From: Mucilaginibacter rubeus
Lineage (GTDB): Bacteria > Bacteroidota > Bacteroidia > Sphingobacteriales > Sphingobacteriaceae
Reading direction: 5' to 3'
DNA length: 64,000 bases
Assembly (NCBI RefSeq): GCF_003286415.2
Contig: NZ_CP043450.1
Location: forward strand, 558,001-622,000
Below the pieces are notes generated by a model. The model was not told the origin of the DNA. It worked only from the letters and a program-made list of their open reading frames with translations, and ran no database searches. A program made the translations under genes and the position numbers. Within the stretch, counting starts at the first letter, position 1; each line of letters starts with the position of its first letter. Below, in pieces: positions 1-8,773 of the stretch.

Positions 1-1043
1 TGTCCGTAAGCGTTGCAGCCCAGCATATACCTGAAAAGCTGGTAGTTTTTACCGGTTTGCCAGGCTGTTGTATCATTGTCAGGTTTTGTCGGGTTGATAT
101 AGATGAAACTCCTGTCCCAGTATTGTTTCCACCAGTCGGCCGTTTTTTGCCAGGCGGTTTTTGTATTGGTTTCGGCTTCCTTAATTACTTTTTCGAGGCC
201 TCGCCGCCATTCATTTACGGATGCGGTTTGCTGGGTATTGAGATAGATTTCGATATCCTGGTTAGTTGCCGGTTTAATGCTTTCCAGTTTCCAGCCCTCA
301 AAATCAGTGTTGAGGTATTGCCCTTCGGTGTTCCCGGCTGCTTTCAGGTTTTTACCCTGCACCTGCCCGCCAAAGGTTAGATTTTTAAGCGGATTGTACA
401 TCTGATCCATAACCGCATCCATTCCTTGCTGCTTTACCGTAATATCAAATATGGTGGAATCGAGGTTGTGGTGATAGAACCGGATGGCATCGCCTTGAAA
501 CGCTATGTTATCCTTCAGCGTTTTTACATCATTACGCGGTGCGAATTTCCACGAGCCCTCATTTTTTTCGAGGCCTTTAACTTCCCTGTTACGGTAACGC
601 CAGCTTTCAAAAATAACTTCAGTTTTAATAGCTTTATTGCTGCTGATATTAACATGGATCACCGGGCGGTTAACATCAACCCAAAGCTTTATTTCGGCTT
701 TTAAATCTCCTTTTTTTCCGTTGATGAGTACCGAGCCATTTTGAAGTTTGAGTTCCTGTTTAAAATCATTGCCATCAAAAGGATTGGGCGATAGTTTAAC
801 CCTTATCCGACCAGGTTTAAGCATGGCATTATTTTCATCAAAAGTGCCGCTCCGGGCTATATAAAAAAGCAGTTCTCCTTTTTCAACCCAAACGTTTAGG
901 CCGATATCGCCACCGCCGCATGGCATCGACTGGCCTGAATTTTGGCTTTGGCTGGTCCACACTTCATTGTATTGTTCGATGCCTTTATTTTGAGCTAACG
1001 CAATATTGCAGTACAGGAAGCAGAGCAGCAGGAGTTTTTTCAT
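1..1043 (-). CDS. DUF5703 domain protein, 3' part outside window
   Basis: The reading frame starts at 1043 and stays open to the left window edge, so 347 residues are visible and the C-terminus is missing. Residues 1-18 form a signal peptide (MKKLLLLCF..., then A-L-A-Q), so the product is exported. The region after it has features I associate with the DUF5703 N-terminal domain: WTSQSQNSGQSMPCGGGDIG near residue 30, then an IARSGTFDENN-like stretch. Such proteins are large predicted glycosidases of the six-hairpin type found in Bacteroidota sugar loci; no activity can be claimed from this fragment. It begins 2 bp after the stop of the upstream esterase gene and is the last visible gene of a minus-strand operon starting at 8356. 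The family assignment is by recognition of the N-terminal pattern only. Confidence 0.75.
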   Translation of the reverse strand, partial: MKKLLLLCFLYCNIALAQNKGIEQYNEVWTSQSQNSGQSMPCGGGDIGLNVWVEKGELLFYIARSGTFDENNAMLKPGRIRVKLSPNPFDGNDFKQELKLQNGSVLINGKKGDLKAEIKLWVDVNRPVIHVNISSNKAIKTEVIFESWRYRNREVKGLEKNEGSWKFAPRNDVKTLKDNIAFQGDAIRFYHHNLDSTIFDITVKQQGMDAVMDQMYNPLKNLTFGGQVQGKNLKAAGNTEGQYLNTDFEGWKLESIKPATNQDIEIYLNTQQTASVNEWRRGLEKVIKEAETNTKTAWQKTADWWKQYWDRSFIYINPTKPDNDTTAWQTGKNYQLFRYMLGCNAYG

Positions 1044-1045
1044 AA

Positions 1046-2467
1046 TTACCAATCGTCGGTTCTGAATGAGGAAACGGGGAGCCCGTTGGTGCCGAACAAA
1101 TCGCCTACAACAAAATCTTTAAAGGCGTAACGCACAGCAACAGGCTCTTTTACCAAAGGTGAAGATACAATAATTGCGCTGCCCGATATCATGGCCTGAG
1201 CGGGGTAAAATATTTTGTCTTTACCGGCAATTTCAAAGTTTTGGATAGACTTGTTGAAGGACGTAAGCCCGTTTTCGGCATGTTCAAACCTGATGGTAGC
1301 CTGATTGCCATCCACAGTCATTTCTTTGTACAGCGGACTTGCATAGTCGAAACCTTTGATGCCATAAGTTTGAGCTAATGCAAGATAAGCCAGCCGGGTA
1401 CCTACGGGTTCTTTACGTGAAGGGTGAATAAGAGCCTGTTCGCCAACATCAAGCAATACAGCCATGCCGCTGTTGGGGATAATCTTTAATGATTTACGCT
1501 GAGCATCGCGCAGGTAAGCCGAATTGTATTTGCCACCCGTATTGTATGGTGGTAACTGGGCATAATCGTAAGGGGCAATCTGCGTATAGTAAAACGGGAA
1601 GTCACCTTGCTGCCAAAGCTCACGCCAGCGTTTTACCAGGGCCGGAAAAAGTTTTTGGTACTGATCCGGCCTGTCGTAATTTGATTCACCCTGGTACCAG
1701 ATACAGCCTTTAATGCCATAGCCAATAACCGGGTTCAGCATGCCATTGAATAGGGTAGTAGGCGTGCGTGATACAGCTTTGATTGTATCTGTTTTAGCAG
1801 GGATCTTAATCTCCGGAAACTCTTTTAACCCTTCTGGGTCCAGCCAGGCTTCGGCATTTGAACCGGCATAACAGTCGCTGATCAAACCGATGGGCACATG
1901 AAGCATCTCATTCAATAACCTGCCGAAATAATAACCTGTAGCGCTAAAATTGGCTACAAACTCAGGCGAGGCCACATGCCATTCGGATGGTTTGCTATTT
2001 TCCTGAACTTCGGTTACAGATGAGTGGGGGACGGTGTAAATGTGGATGTTACTATTGGCTGATTTCAGGATGGCATCAACTGAACCGCTGATAGGCTGAT
2101 TTTTATAGCCCTTCATCGGGATTTCCATATTTGATTGTCCCGTGCAAAGCCAAACTTCGCCAATAAGTACATTATTTAGTTGGATTGTATTGCCATCGCT
2201 TATGGTAACAGTATATGGTCCGCCATAAACCGGGGTACTTACTTTAACAAGCCATTTGCCATTGGCATTTACTTTGGCTTTGTAGGTTTTTTTGTTCCAT
2301 GAAGTATTAACGGTAACTGTAGATCCTGCTTTGTCCCAACCCCAAACAGGAGCTTCGCTTTGCTGTTGCAGCACCATGTTATCGGTAAAAATGGATGCCA
2401 ATTTTACCTGTGCCTGTGTGGATATAAACAGGAACAAACCCAAGCCGGATGCCAGTAACTTTTTCAT
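1046..2467 (-). CDS. Sialate O-acetylesterase-like carbohydrate esterase
   Basis: This 473-residue exported protein has a signal peptide (residues 1-20, ending T-Q-A-Q) and the SGNH-type esterase layout of the SASA family (PF03629). The nucleophile motif GQSNM lies at 110-114 (Ser112), the second block WYQGESN at 257-263, and the D-x-G-E-x-x-x-I-H-P block with catalytic His at about 348. The family removes acetyl groups from sugars such as sialic acid, but in non-host Bacteroidota the members often act on acetylated plant glycans, so the substrate is open. Residues 21-105 look like the usual beta-sandwich insert before the catalytic part. It starts 9 bp after the symporter stop and lies 2 bp before the DUF5703 gene, consistent with one operon. 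Confidence 0.88.
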   Translation of the reverse strand: MKKLLASGLGLFLFISTQAQVKLASIFTDNMVLQQQSEAPVWGWDKAGSTVTVNTSWNKKTYKAKVNANGKWLVKVSTPVYGGPYTVTISDGNTIQLNNVLIGEVWLCTGQSNMEIPMKGYKNQPISGSVDAILKSANSNIHIYTVPHSSVTEVQENSKPSEWHVASPEFVANFSATGYYFGRLLNEMLHVPIGLISDCYAGSNAEAWLDPEGLKEFPEIKIPAKTDTIKAVSRTPTTLFNGMLNPVIGYGIKGCIWYQGESNYDRPDQYQKLFPALVKRWRELWQQGDFPFYYTQIAPYDYAQLPPYNTGGKYNSAYLRDAQRKSLKIIPNSGMAVLLDVGEQALIHPSRKEPVGTRLAYLALAQTYGIKGFDYASPLYKEMTVDGNQATIRFEHAENGLTSFNKSIQNFEIAGKDKIFYPAQAMISGSAIIVSSPLVKEPVAVRYAFKDFVVGDLFGTNGLPVSSFRTDDW

Positions 2468-2476
2468 TGCTGTAGA

Positions 2477-4042
2477 TTATTTTATAAGCTTTCCGGCGCG
2501 TTTTGCCTCAAGCCACCCGCTGAAAAGGAGGTTTTTATTTAATTCGGGTTTAGGGAAAAACAAACTGGCCAGGTAGCCAACTATGATCACCACCAGATGG
2601 CTGTATACCCCGAGCATGTATTTATGCTGGTTGAAATTGTATTTTCCAAGATCGAGCAGGATATGTTTATCGGCGCCCAAGCCAATTTTGGCGGATGTTA
2701 AAAAGGCGTAACCGGTAAACAGGATACAGGCAATGATGCCGATGTTTACCCCCTGGCTATTTGCCCTGCTGCTGAATAATCCCAATAAAAAGATCCCGGC
2801 TATGCCGCCCGAAAATATGGCGTAGAGGGTAAACACAATGCCCAACGCTCCCTCGTCGCCCGCCAACAGGTACAGGGTAGCAATCCCCATTGCTCCAAAT
2901 CCTGCCAGTACTACTATCCATCTACCGGCTTTTAAGTATTCCTTATCTGATTTATGGGGCCTGAATTTTTTGTAATAATCTTCCACACCAATGGCCGAAA
3001 GGCAGTTGAGATCAGCTCCCAGGCTGGAGATAGCCGCCGAGATCAATGCCGCCAATATCAATCCAACAACGCCGGTAGGCAGTTGGCTCATGATAAAATA
3101 AGGAAAAACCGCGTCGGCTTTAATATCTGCAGGTAGTGGGTTTTGCTGATAATAGGCAAATAATGCAGTGCCAATAAACATGAACAAAGCCCATAAAGGC
3201 ACGGTAAGCGCCACTCCTAATATGGATGCGCGAATAGCTGCTTTGTCGGTTTTTGCTGTCAGATAACGTTGCACCATAGTTTGATCGGTGCCGTATTTTT
3301 GGATGGCGTAAAATACGCCGTTTATAGCCATAACGATAAACGTAAGCTTCTTGAAATTCCAGGAGTAGGGGCCGAAGTTATTTTTGTGATTAACACTGGC
3401 GATATGCCAAAGCTCAGGAAAGCCGCCTTTAATTGAACAGATGAGGATGATGAACGATGCAATGCCGCCGCCTATCAGCAAAAAGCCCTGCACAACATCG
3501 GCCCAGATCACGGCCTCGATGCCGCCAATAAGCGTAATGACGATGATCACAAACCCTATTACCCAGATAATGGCGAAGGTATTGGTATTGGTCATATTAG
3601 AAAGCGCAAGCGCCAGCAGGAAAAATACCGTTCCCATTTTTGAAAAATGGGTGAGCACAAAACTGATGGAGCTATAAAAGCGGGCAAACAGGCCGAAGCG
3701 TTTTTCAAAATACTCGTAGGTGCTTACGCCTATTACCTCGCGGTAAAGGGGGACTATAAACCAAACCATCAGCAATAAAACTACCGGAACCATTAAGCCC
3801 TGAACCAACAAGATCCAATTGGATGCAAAACCCTCGCCGGGATAGGCCAGGAAAGTTACACTGCTGATGAGTGTAGCCATTAACGACATGCCTATGGCCC
3901 AGGCCGGAATAGAGCCGCGCGATACGAAATATTTTTTGGTGGAGTTTTGTCCTTTTGAAAATTTGAGACCGATGGTTAATGAAATGGCCAGTGCCAGGGC
4001 TATGATAATATAATCTGCCAGGTGCAGGGTTTCATGTTTCAT
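2477..4042 (-). CDS. Sodium:solute symporter (SSS family)
   Basis: This is a 521-residue inner-membrane transporter of the sodium/solute symporter family with about 13 hydrophobic segments spread over the whole length (LeuT-type fold). It has typical SSS features such as YFVSRGSIPAWAIG near the start, the SLMATLISSVTFLAYPGE helix 1 region and SAAISSLGADLNCLSAIG in the middle. An earlier ATG at 4114 would lengthen it by 24 polar residues, but the start at 4042 forms an ATGA overlap with the stop of the upstream kinase gene and gives the normal family N-terminus, so 4042 is chosen. By operon context it should import the sugar or acid sugar that the neighbouring kinase and dehydrogenases process. 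SSS members next to sialate esterase-like genes carry sugars, but specificity cannot be read from sequence. Confidence 0.9.
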   Translation of the reverse strand: MKHETLHLADYIIIALALAISLTIGLKFSKGQNSTKKYFVSRGSIPAWAIGMSLMATLISSVTFLAYPGEGFASNWILLVQGLMVPVVLLLMVWFIVPLYREVIGVSTYEYFEKRFGLFARFYSSISFVLTHFSKMGTVFFLLALALSNMTNTNTFAIIWVIGFVIIVITLIGGIEAVIWADVVQGFLLIGGGIASFIILICSIKGGFPELWHIASVNHKNNFGPYSWNFKKLTFIVMAINGVFYAIQKYGTDQTMVQRYLTAKTDKAAIRASILGVALTVPLWALFMFIGTALFAYYQQNPLPADIKADAVFPYFIMSQLPTGVVGLILAALISAAISSLGADLNCLSAIGVEDYYKKFRPHKSDKEYLKAGRWIVVLAGFGAMGIATLYLLAGDEGALGIVFTLYAIFSGGIAGIFLLGLFSSRANSQGVNIGIIACILFTGYAFLTSAKIGLGADKHILLDLGKYNFNQHKYMLGVYSHLVVIIVGYLASLFFPKPELNKNLLFSGWLEAKRAGKLIK

Positions 4043-5205
4043 ATGCAGGTATAATTGTTGGTTTCCCAAACGGGAGCAGGCCAGGGGTAGCTGCCCGGTT
4101 TTAAAGTTAAACATAATTGGTTATTGCCTGCTATGCGCATATGAATAACTCCGGGAGCTATTAGTTTTGAGGGATATAATTTTTTGATGTTTAAACGCTC
4201 AAGTATGGCCCAGGCGGTCGCGCCACCCTCAATCAGCAATTCGTGAAGGGAAGTGTGGTCAATAACCTGTTTTACAATATCTGCCATTTTGTGGCTCAGT
4301 AATAGGGGATCTACTTTTATATCCTTTATAAAATCGGGGTTTATGGCGATGATGGCGTTGTTGCCCGCCACAATGCTTGATGCTACATGACTGGCAAAAA
4401 GAGCATGAACATTGTCGCCGCTGGTTTCGGCGCAGATGGTTGCGGCAGGTACATAATGTACCGGGATATTGTTGTGCCGGCCATCGCTTAGGTTTAGCTT
4501 GCCCTGGTAAAACGTGCTGCCAAATATAAACAGCCGCCTACCGGTAGTTTCGGGGTCAGTGGTTTCAACCTTTTGCGGATTGGTTAAAGATTGGAGCAAA
4601 GTAGTGAAAAGGTTTGCCGAGCCAGCTAAAAGGGTATCGCTATCTGTTTTACTGATCCAATATTTAAGATCATCCTCGTCATTGGCCGCTCCTATAACGA
4701 TTCCTGTCGCTGGTAGCTTGTCCTCTTTTTTAATCAACCGGATCTTTTCATCGGCCCTTAATAATTCAATAATATTTGAGCTTAATGCCGGGAAGGTTGG
4801 ATCTTTAGCAAAATTACTGAGATGGATAGGCGCGCCGTTGTAATGGAACGTTTCGCCGATAAGTTTTTTTGAATGATGGGGGTTGCCGGGGATAATCAAA
4901 GCTCTTTTTAAACCTGATGCAGCAAGCTGGCTTTGCAATTCCTCAATAATATGCCCCCGTAAAACCGAATCTATCTTTTTAAAAATAAACCGGGGCTTCA
5001 GTCGCTGTAACTGAACGGTAAGGTCATGAACAATCTCCTTAGCCCGCGCTTCAGTAAGCGAACGGGTGTCGGTAGCTATGATCAGCAAATCTGCATCGCA
5101 GTATTCATCAACAGTGGTGCTCACCTCGGTTCTTAACCCGTGGTTGAGGCCTATGCCTGCCAGTTCGGCGGCTCCCGTTAAATCATCTGCAATTACAGCG
5201 ATCAT
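4039..5205 (-). CDS. Four-carbon acid sugar kinase family protein (DUF1537)
   Basis: The 388-residue protein belongs to the four-carbon acid sugar kinase family (PF07005 N-terminal substrate domain plus PF17042 C-terminal nucleotide domain). Visible signs are IADDLTGAAELAG at residues 5-17, a D-T-R-S block near 47, the I-F-K-K-I-D-S-V-L-R-G-H block near 95-106 and a C-terminal EGGATA plus LKPGSYPW. Characterized members phosphorylate D-threonate, L-threonate or D-erythronate at O4. Its gene lies 3 bp from a pdxA2-type gene; in known pathways this pair converts the acid sugar to 4-phosphate and then to dihydroxyacetone phosphate plus CO2. The stop overlaps the symporter start (ATGA). Which C4 acid is used is not decidable here. 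Confidence 0.88.
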   Translation of the reverse strand: MIAVIADDLTGAAELAGIGLNHGLRTEVSTTVDEYCDADLLIIATDTRSLTEARAKEIVHDLTVQLQRLKPRFIFKKIDSVLRGHIIEELQSQLAASGLKRALIIPGNPHHSKKLIGETFHYNGAPIHLSNFAKDPTFPALSSNIIELLRADEKIRLIKKEDKLPATGIVIGAANDEDDLKYWISKTDSDTLLAGSANLFTTLLQSLTNPQKVETTDPETTGRRLFIFGSTFYQGKLNLSDGRHNNIPVHYVPAATICAETSGDNVHALFASHVASSIVAGNNAIIAINPDFIKDIKVDPLLLSHKMADIVKQVIDHTSLHELLIEGGATAWAILERLNIKKLYPSKLIAPGVIHMRIAGNNQLCLTLKPGSYPWPAPVWETNNYTCI

Positions 5206-5208
5206 AGC

Positions 5209-6249
5209 TTATACTTTTACTCTATTTTTGCTCAATTGCACTGCCGACTCGATGGCCAGTATCATGGCGTCGCTGCTTGCAATCCCTTTTCCGGCAATTT
5301 CAAAAGCGGTACCGTGATCCACCGAAGTACGGATGATAGGCAGGCCCATGGTGATGTTAACACCTTTTACACTGTCCATCTGCTGCTTTTCGGCATTCCA
5401 TTTAAAGCCGGTAAGCTTGAAGGGGATGTGCCCCTGATCATGGTACATAGCCACGATACCACCATAATACCCGGTTGATGCTTTGGAAAACAAGGTATCG
5501 GCAGGTACCGGGCCATCCACATCATAACCTAATTTTAGAGCCTCCTGCACAGCCGGAAGGATCTCAAATTCATCTTCTGTACCAAACAAACCCGAATCAC
5601 CGGCATGAGGGTTAAGTCCGGCTACGCCTATCTTCAGGTTTTTCTCGCCCAATGAAATTAAACCATCCTGCAATAGTTCAATCACCTCAATGATGCGATC
5701 CTTTTTTACAAGATCGCAAGCTTGCCTTAACGAAACATGGGTTGATACGTGGATTACCTTCATGTTATGTTCAACCAGCAGCATGGCGTATTTTTTTGTG
5801 CCGGTGTAATGCGCGTAGATCTCGGTATGCCCGGCAAAGTGGTGCCCGGCTTCATTAATTGATTTTTTGTTGATAGGGCCTGTTACCGTAGCGTCAACTT
5901 CACCGCTAAGTGCCAGTTCAATAGCTTTTTTTACCGCTTCAAAAGAGGCATTGCCTGCCATGGCCGAGATTTCGCCAAAGCGCAGCTGTTCCATATCCAC
6001 ATTTTGCAGGTCGTAAACATCGGGTTTACCAAACTCAAAGTTGGCCTTGCGGATATCTTTTATGGAGTTGATGCGTGCCTCTAAACCTAATCGTTTTATG
6101 ATATCAAAAAATACCCCGGTATCACCTATAATCAATGGACGGCAGATCTCAAACAACCTTTCGGTAAGCAGGGCTTTAACGGCAATTTCTGGGCCAATAC
6201 TGGCCGGATCGCCCATGGTTATCGCTATGATCGGTTTCTCGGCTATCAT
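5209..6249 (-). CDS. pdxA2: PdxA2-type 4-phospho-threonate dehydrogenase
   Basis: The 346-residue protein is of the PdxA family: TMGDPASIGPEI at residues 11-22, the GPINKKSIN and HHFAGHTE blocks at 124-143, and likely metal ligands in STHVS (His171), NPHAGDSG (His215) and YHDQGHIPFK (His270). PdxA proper acts in vitamin B6 synthesis, whereas PdxA2 paralogs next to DUF1537 kinases oxidize and decarboxylate 4-phospho-D-threonate or -erythronate to dihydroxyacetone phosphate with NAD. The kinase 3 bp downstream and the absence of pdxJ nearby favour the PdxA2 role; this is inference from context. It starts in an ATGA overlap with the stop of the aldolase gene upstream, so translation is probably coupled. 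Confidence 0.85.
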   Translation of the reverse strand: MIAEKPIIAITMGDPASIGPEIAVKALLTERLFEICRPLIIGDTGVFFDIIKRLGLEARINSIKDIRKANFEFGKPDVYDLQNVDMEQLRFGEISAMAGNASFEAVKKAIELALSGEVDATVTGPINKKSINEAGHHFAGHTEIYAHYTGTKKYAMLLVEHNMKVIHVSTHVSLRQACDLVKKDRIIEVIELLQDGLISLGEKNLKIGVAGLNPHAGDSGLFGTEDEFEILPAVQEALKLGYDVDGPVPADTLFSKASTGYYGGIVAMYHDQGHIPFKLTGFKWNAEKQQMDSVKGVNITMGLPIIRTSVDHGTAFEIAGKGIASSDAMILAIESAVQLSKNRVKV

Positions 6250-7178
6250 TGGTAAATAGGTAAGCTTAGGTTCTCAACATTGAGCATAGCCTGTAGTTTA
6301 TTTTGCAGTTCGGTAGCTTCGGCCTCACTTACTTTTAACAGCGGCGGCATCATGTACGAGCGGCATAACCCGGCACTTTGCATTAATGATTTTAATGCTG
6401 CTAATGATTCGCCAAGCAGGCGTTTGCCCTGGTAAATATCGCCAACCAGGTTGGAGTGCCTTTGCAATAGCAATGCTGCCGCTTCATCATTATTGTCGGC
6501 CGCCACTATCATTTTGTAATAAATATCGGGGAAAAGGTTTCCGGTGCTTGGCACCAGGCCGTCGCTGCCGGTAAACAGGGCGTGGGCAGATTGTGCGCCC
6601 CAGCCCAGGAAGTGACTGAAATCGGCCCGGCCAGCCCATAATTTAAGCGAATCTTTTAGCCGGTCGTGGTTACGTTCCGAGTCTTTGGTTCCAACAATAT
6701 TATCGTGATGGCTTAATTCGTCGAGAAGGTTTAGGTTTATAGATACATTGGTTGTAGCCGGTATATTGTAAACTATCAGTGGGATAGGTACCTCGTTAGC
6801 CAGCGTTTCAAAGTATGTTTTAATTTCGTATTCAGTTAAAGTAAAATAGGCAGGCAAGTGCGCTACCGCAACGTCAATGCCTTCATCGGCACAGCGTTTG
6901 GCCAGCTCAATTGAGTCGGCAAGGCAGTTTGATGAAATGCCGGCGTAAAGCAATCTGCCGGGCTGCCTTACCGATGTTGCCAGTTTAATAAAGTCAAGCT
7001 TAAGATCGTTTGGTAAGGAGGCCGATTCGCCGGTGGTGCCCAGTATAAAAGGCACGCCGCCGTAGTTGAAAATATTGTCGAATATCTTTTCAACCGCTTC
7101 GTGATCAAGTTTGTAGCTATCGGTCAGTGGCGTAATTGATGGCACTACCAGGCCATTATATTTCTTTTTTAGTTTCAT
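6246..7178 (-). CDS. Dihydrodipicolinate synthase/N-acetylneuraminate lyase family aldolase
   Basis: This 310-residue TIM-barrel protein of the DHDPS/NAL family has GTTGES at 47-52, the proton-relay Tyr in VYNIPATTN (Tyr137) and the Schiff-base Lys in GTKDSERN (Lys165), so it should be an active class I aldolase or dehydratase using pyruvate-type chemistry. True DapA is unlikely because the gene sits inside a sugar-acid operon. Relatives cleave N-acetylneuraminate, 2-keto-3-deoxy sugar acids or similar compounds. It could produce or consume the C4 acid used by the kinase, or split a larger keto acid to pyruvate and an aldehyde that the upstream alcohol dehydrogenase handles; this link is my inference. 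It starts 11 bp after the dehydrogenase stop. Confidence 0.85.
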   Translation of the reverse strand: MKLKKKYNGLVVPSITPLTDSYKLDHEAVEKIFDNIFNYGGVPFILGTTGESASLPNDLKLDFIKLATSVRQPGRLLYAGISSNCLADSIELAKRCADEGIDVAVAHLPAYFTLTEYEIKTYFETLANEVPIPLIVYNIPATTNVSINLNLLDELSHHDNIVGTKDSERNHDRLKDSLKLWAGRADFSHFLGWGAQSAHALFTGSDGLVPSTGNLFPDIYYKMIVAADNNDEAAALLLQRHSNLVGDIYQGKRLLGESLAALKSLMQSAGLCRSYMMPPLLKVSEAEATELQNKLQAMLNVENLSLPIYQ

Positions 7179-7189
7179 TTATGGATGTA

Positions 7190-8356
7190 TTAATAAGCAG
7201 CCTCGTAAATGTTTACAGCGTCATCTATTGTTATCGGTCGCGGATTGTTTTTAAGCAAGCGCGTAATTTTCATGGCGTCGGCGGCCATTTGTGGTATGGT
7301 GTTTTTATCTATATCTATTTCTTTCAGTGTTGCCGGGATACCGCAATCCCTAATCAATTGGCGGATCTTTTCTACGCCTGCATGGGCCGTTTCAAAATCG
7401 TTGATACTGCTGCTACAACCCAACGCGCGTGCAATTGCCGCATATCTTTCCGGCGCTGCAGGGATATTGTATTCCATTACAAAAGGCAGCAGTAAGGCAT
7501 TTGATAAGCCGTGAGCGATATGATACATGCTGCCCAGCGGATAGGAGAGCGCGTGAACACCTGCCGTATTAACCGGGCCTAAGCAAAAACCACCCATTAA
7601 ACTGCCAATGGCCAATTGTGTACGGGCATCTTCATCGGTACCATCGTTTACTGCTTTAACAAGGTTGCGGGCTATCAGCCTGATCCCTTCAAGGGCATAC
7701 ATATCTATAAAAGGATGCGCATAAAGGTTGGTATAAGCTTCAAGGCAATGGGTTAAAGCATCAAGACCGGTAGCCGCGGTAACCTCGGCCGGCAGACTAA
7801 TCATCAATTCCGGATCAATGATCACCACATCCGGAACAAGGTATGGGCTTATGATCCCTTTTTTCTGGTTGTCCGCATTGTCTATCAATATGGCATTAGG
7901 TGAGGCTTCGCTGCCTGTACCCGCTGTTGTAGGCACGCAAATAAGTTTTTTATTACGATTTTTAAGCAGGCCTATGCCGGTAATTTCCTTCAAAGTCTGA
8001 TCATTATCAATTTGCGCGGCTATCAGTTTAGCTATATCAAGCACACTGCCGCCACCAATACCTATGATCACATCTGCCCGGGTGTTTTTAACAGATGTAA
8101 GCAGATCTTCAAAATCTTTAAATGATGGCTCCCTTACTATCGATGTATCAAAATGAACGGTAACTCCGGCTTCCTCGAGCTGAGCTAAAAGTGGCTCAAG
8201 CTTATCTAAAAGCGGGTTGATGGTGATTATCAAAGCTGATTTATAACCCTGGCCAACAACTTCATCGGTTAGTTTTAAAAGCGAGTTTTTGCCAACAATT
8301 ACCTGGCCCGGAAACCGGATAGTGATGTCGCGATAAGGATGTACAGTTTGCGGCAT
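7190..8356 (-). CDS. Iron-containing alcohol dehydrogenase
   Basis: The 388-residue protein is a group III (Fe-type) alcohol dehydrogenase. The nucleotide-binding GGGSVLDIAK is at 101-110, TTAGTGSEAS at 143-152, and the metal ligands are in place: Asp199 and His203 (GLDALTHCLEAY), His268 (AGVHALSYPLG) and His282 (HGLSNALLLPF). The family interconverts alcohols and aldehydes or ketones with NAD(P); sugar-acid and lactaldehyde reductases are common members. It is the first gene of the minus-strand operon that runs through aldolase, dehydrogenase, kinase and symporter, so it likely oxidizes a hydroxy acid or reduces an aldehyde formed by the aldolase. The upstream 417 bp separate it from divergent fbp. 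Confidence 0.88.
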   Translation of the reverse strand: MPQTVHPYRDITIRFPGQVIVGKNSLLKLTDEVVGQGYKSALIITINPLLDKLEPLLAQLEEAGVTVHFDTSIVREPSFKDFEDLLTSVKNTRADVIIGIGGGSVLDIAKLIAAQIDNDQTLKEITGIGLLKNRNKKLICVPTTAGTGSEASPNAILIDNADNQKKGIISPYLVPDVVIIDPELMISLPAEVTAATGLDALTHCLEAYTNLYAHPFIDMYALEGIRLIARNLVKAVNDGTDEDARTQLAIGSLMGGFCLGPVNTAGVHALSYPLGSMYHIAHGLSNALLLPFVMEYNIPAAPERYAAIARALGCSSSINDFETAHAGVEKIRQLIRDCGIPATLKEIDIDKNTIPQMAADAMKITRLLKNNPRPITIDDAVNIYEAAY

Positions 8357-8773
8357 ATACTTATAAATTATAATAACAGGCCTTTTTAATTGGTTTTGAT
8401 ATAAAACAAAGATGGATACTGCCGTCTCCCATTTTCATCCAACCGTTATCCAATTATTGTACGATATTATCAAAAGGAATACTGGCAGGTAAACAGTTGC
8501 GATATTATCTGCTTGTAATTGGCTTTTGAAGGCAGCAATGGTAGTGAACAGGTGCTAAGATGCCGGGAGACGGAGCATGACAGTTCGGTAACTCAAGGCC
8601 GGTAACTTAGCAAAAAGTTGATTATGAGATAATAGGACGCAGTTTGAACCTGTTGGGTTAATATTTTTATTCCTATTTGTTGCCAATCATAACGCCACAT
8701 CCTAATTATAAACAACCCGGTCTACCGCCGGTATTTTTTAATATTTCTGTTAACCGATTAAATACACATCCTC
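8357..8773. promoter_or_regulatory. Intergenic region between divergent ADH operon and fbp
   Basis: 417 bp with no convincing gene. It must hold the promoters of both directions, but I found no full TAnnTTTG box at a sensible distance on either strand. A 10-bp direct repeat, CGATATTATC, occurs at 8462-8471 and 8500-8509 (38 bp apart), which could be a regulator site. A partial likeness to the AraC operator described for 23280-23355 (TATCAAAA at 8468-8475) is too short to count. Confidence 0.4.

Noticed and set aside
57..704. Plus-strand open frames at the left edge
   Set aside because: They are antisense to the DUF5703 gene, have no family likeness and mirror its codon pattern.
4043..4114. 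Longer N-terminus for the symporter (ATG at 4114)
   Set aside because: It adds a polar stretch translated from the end of the kinase gene; ATG at 4042 with ATGA overlap gives the family N-terminus.
8465..8480. Possible further AraC operator before fbp
   Set aside because: Only TATCAAAA is shared with the 17-bp motif, and the spacing to any -7 box is not met.
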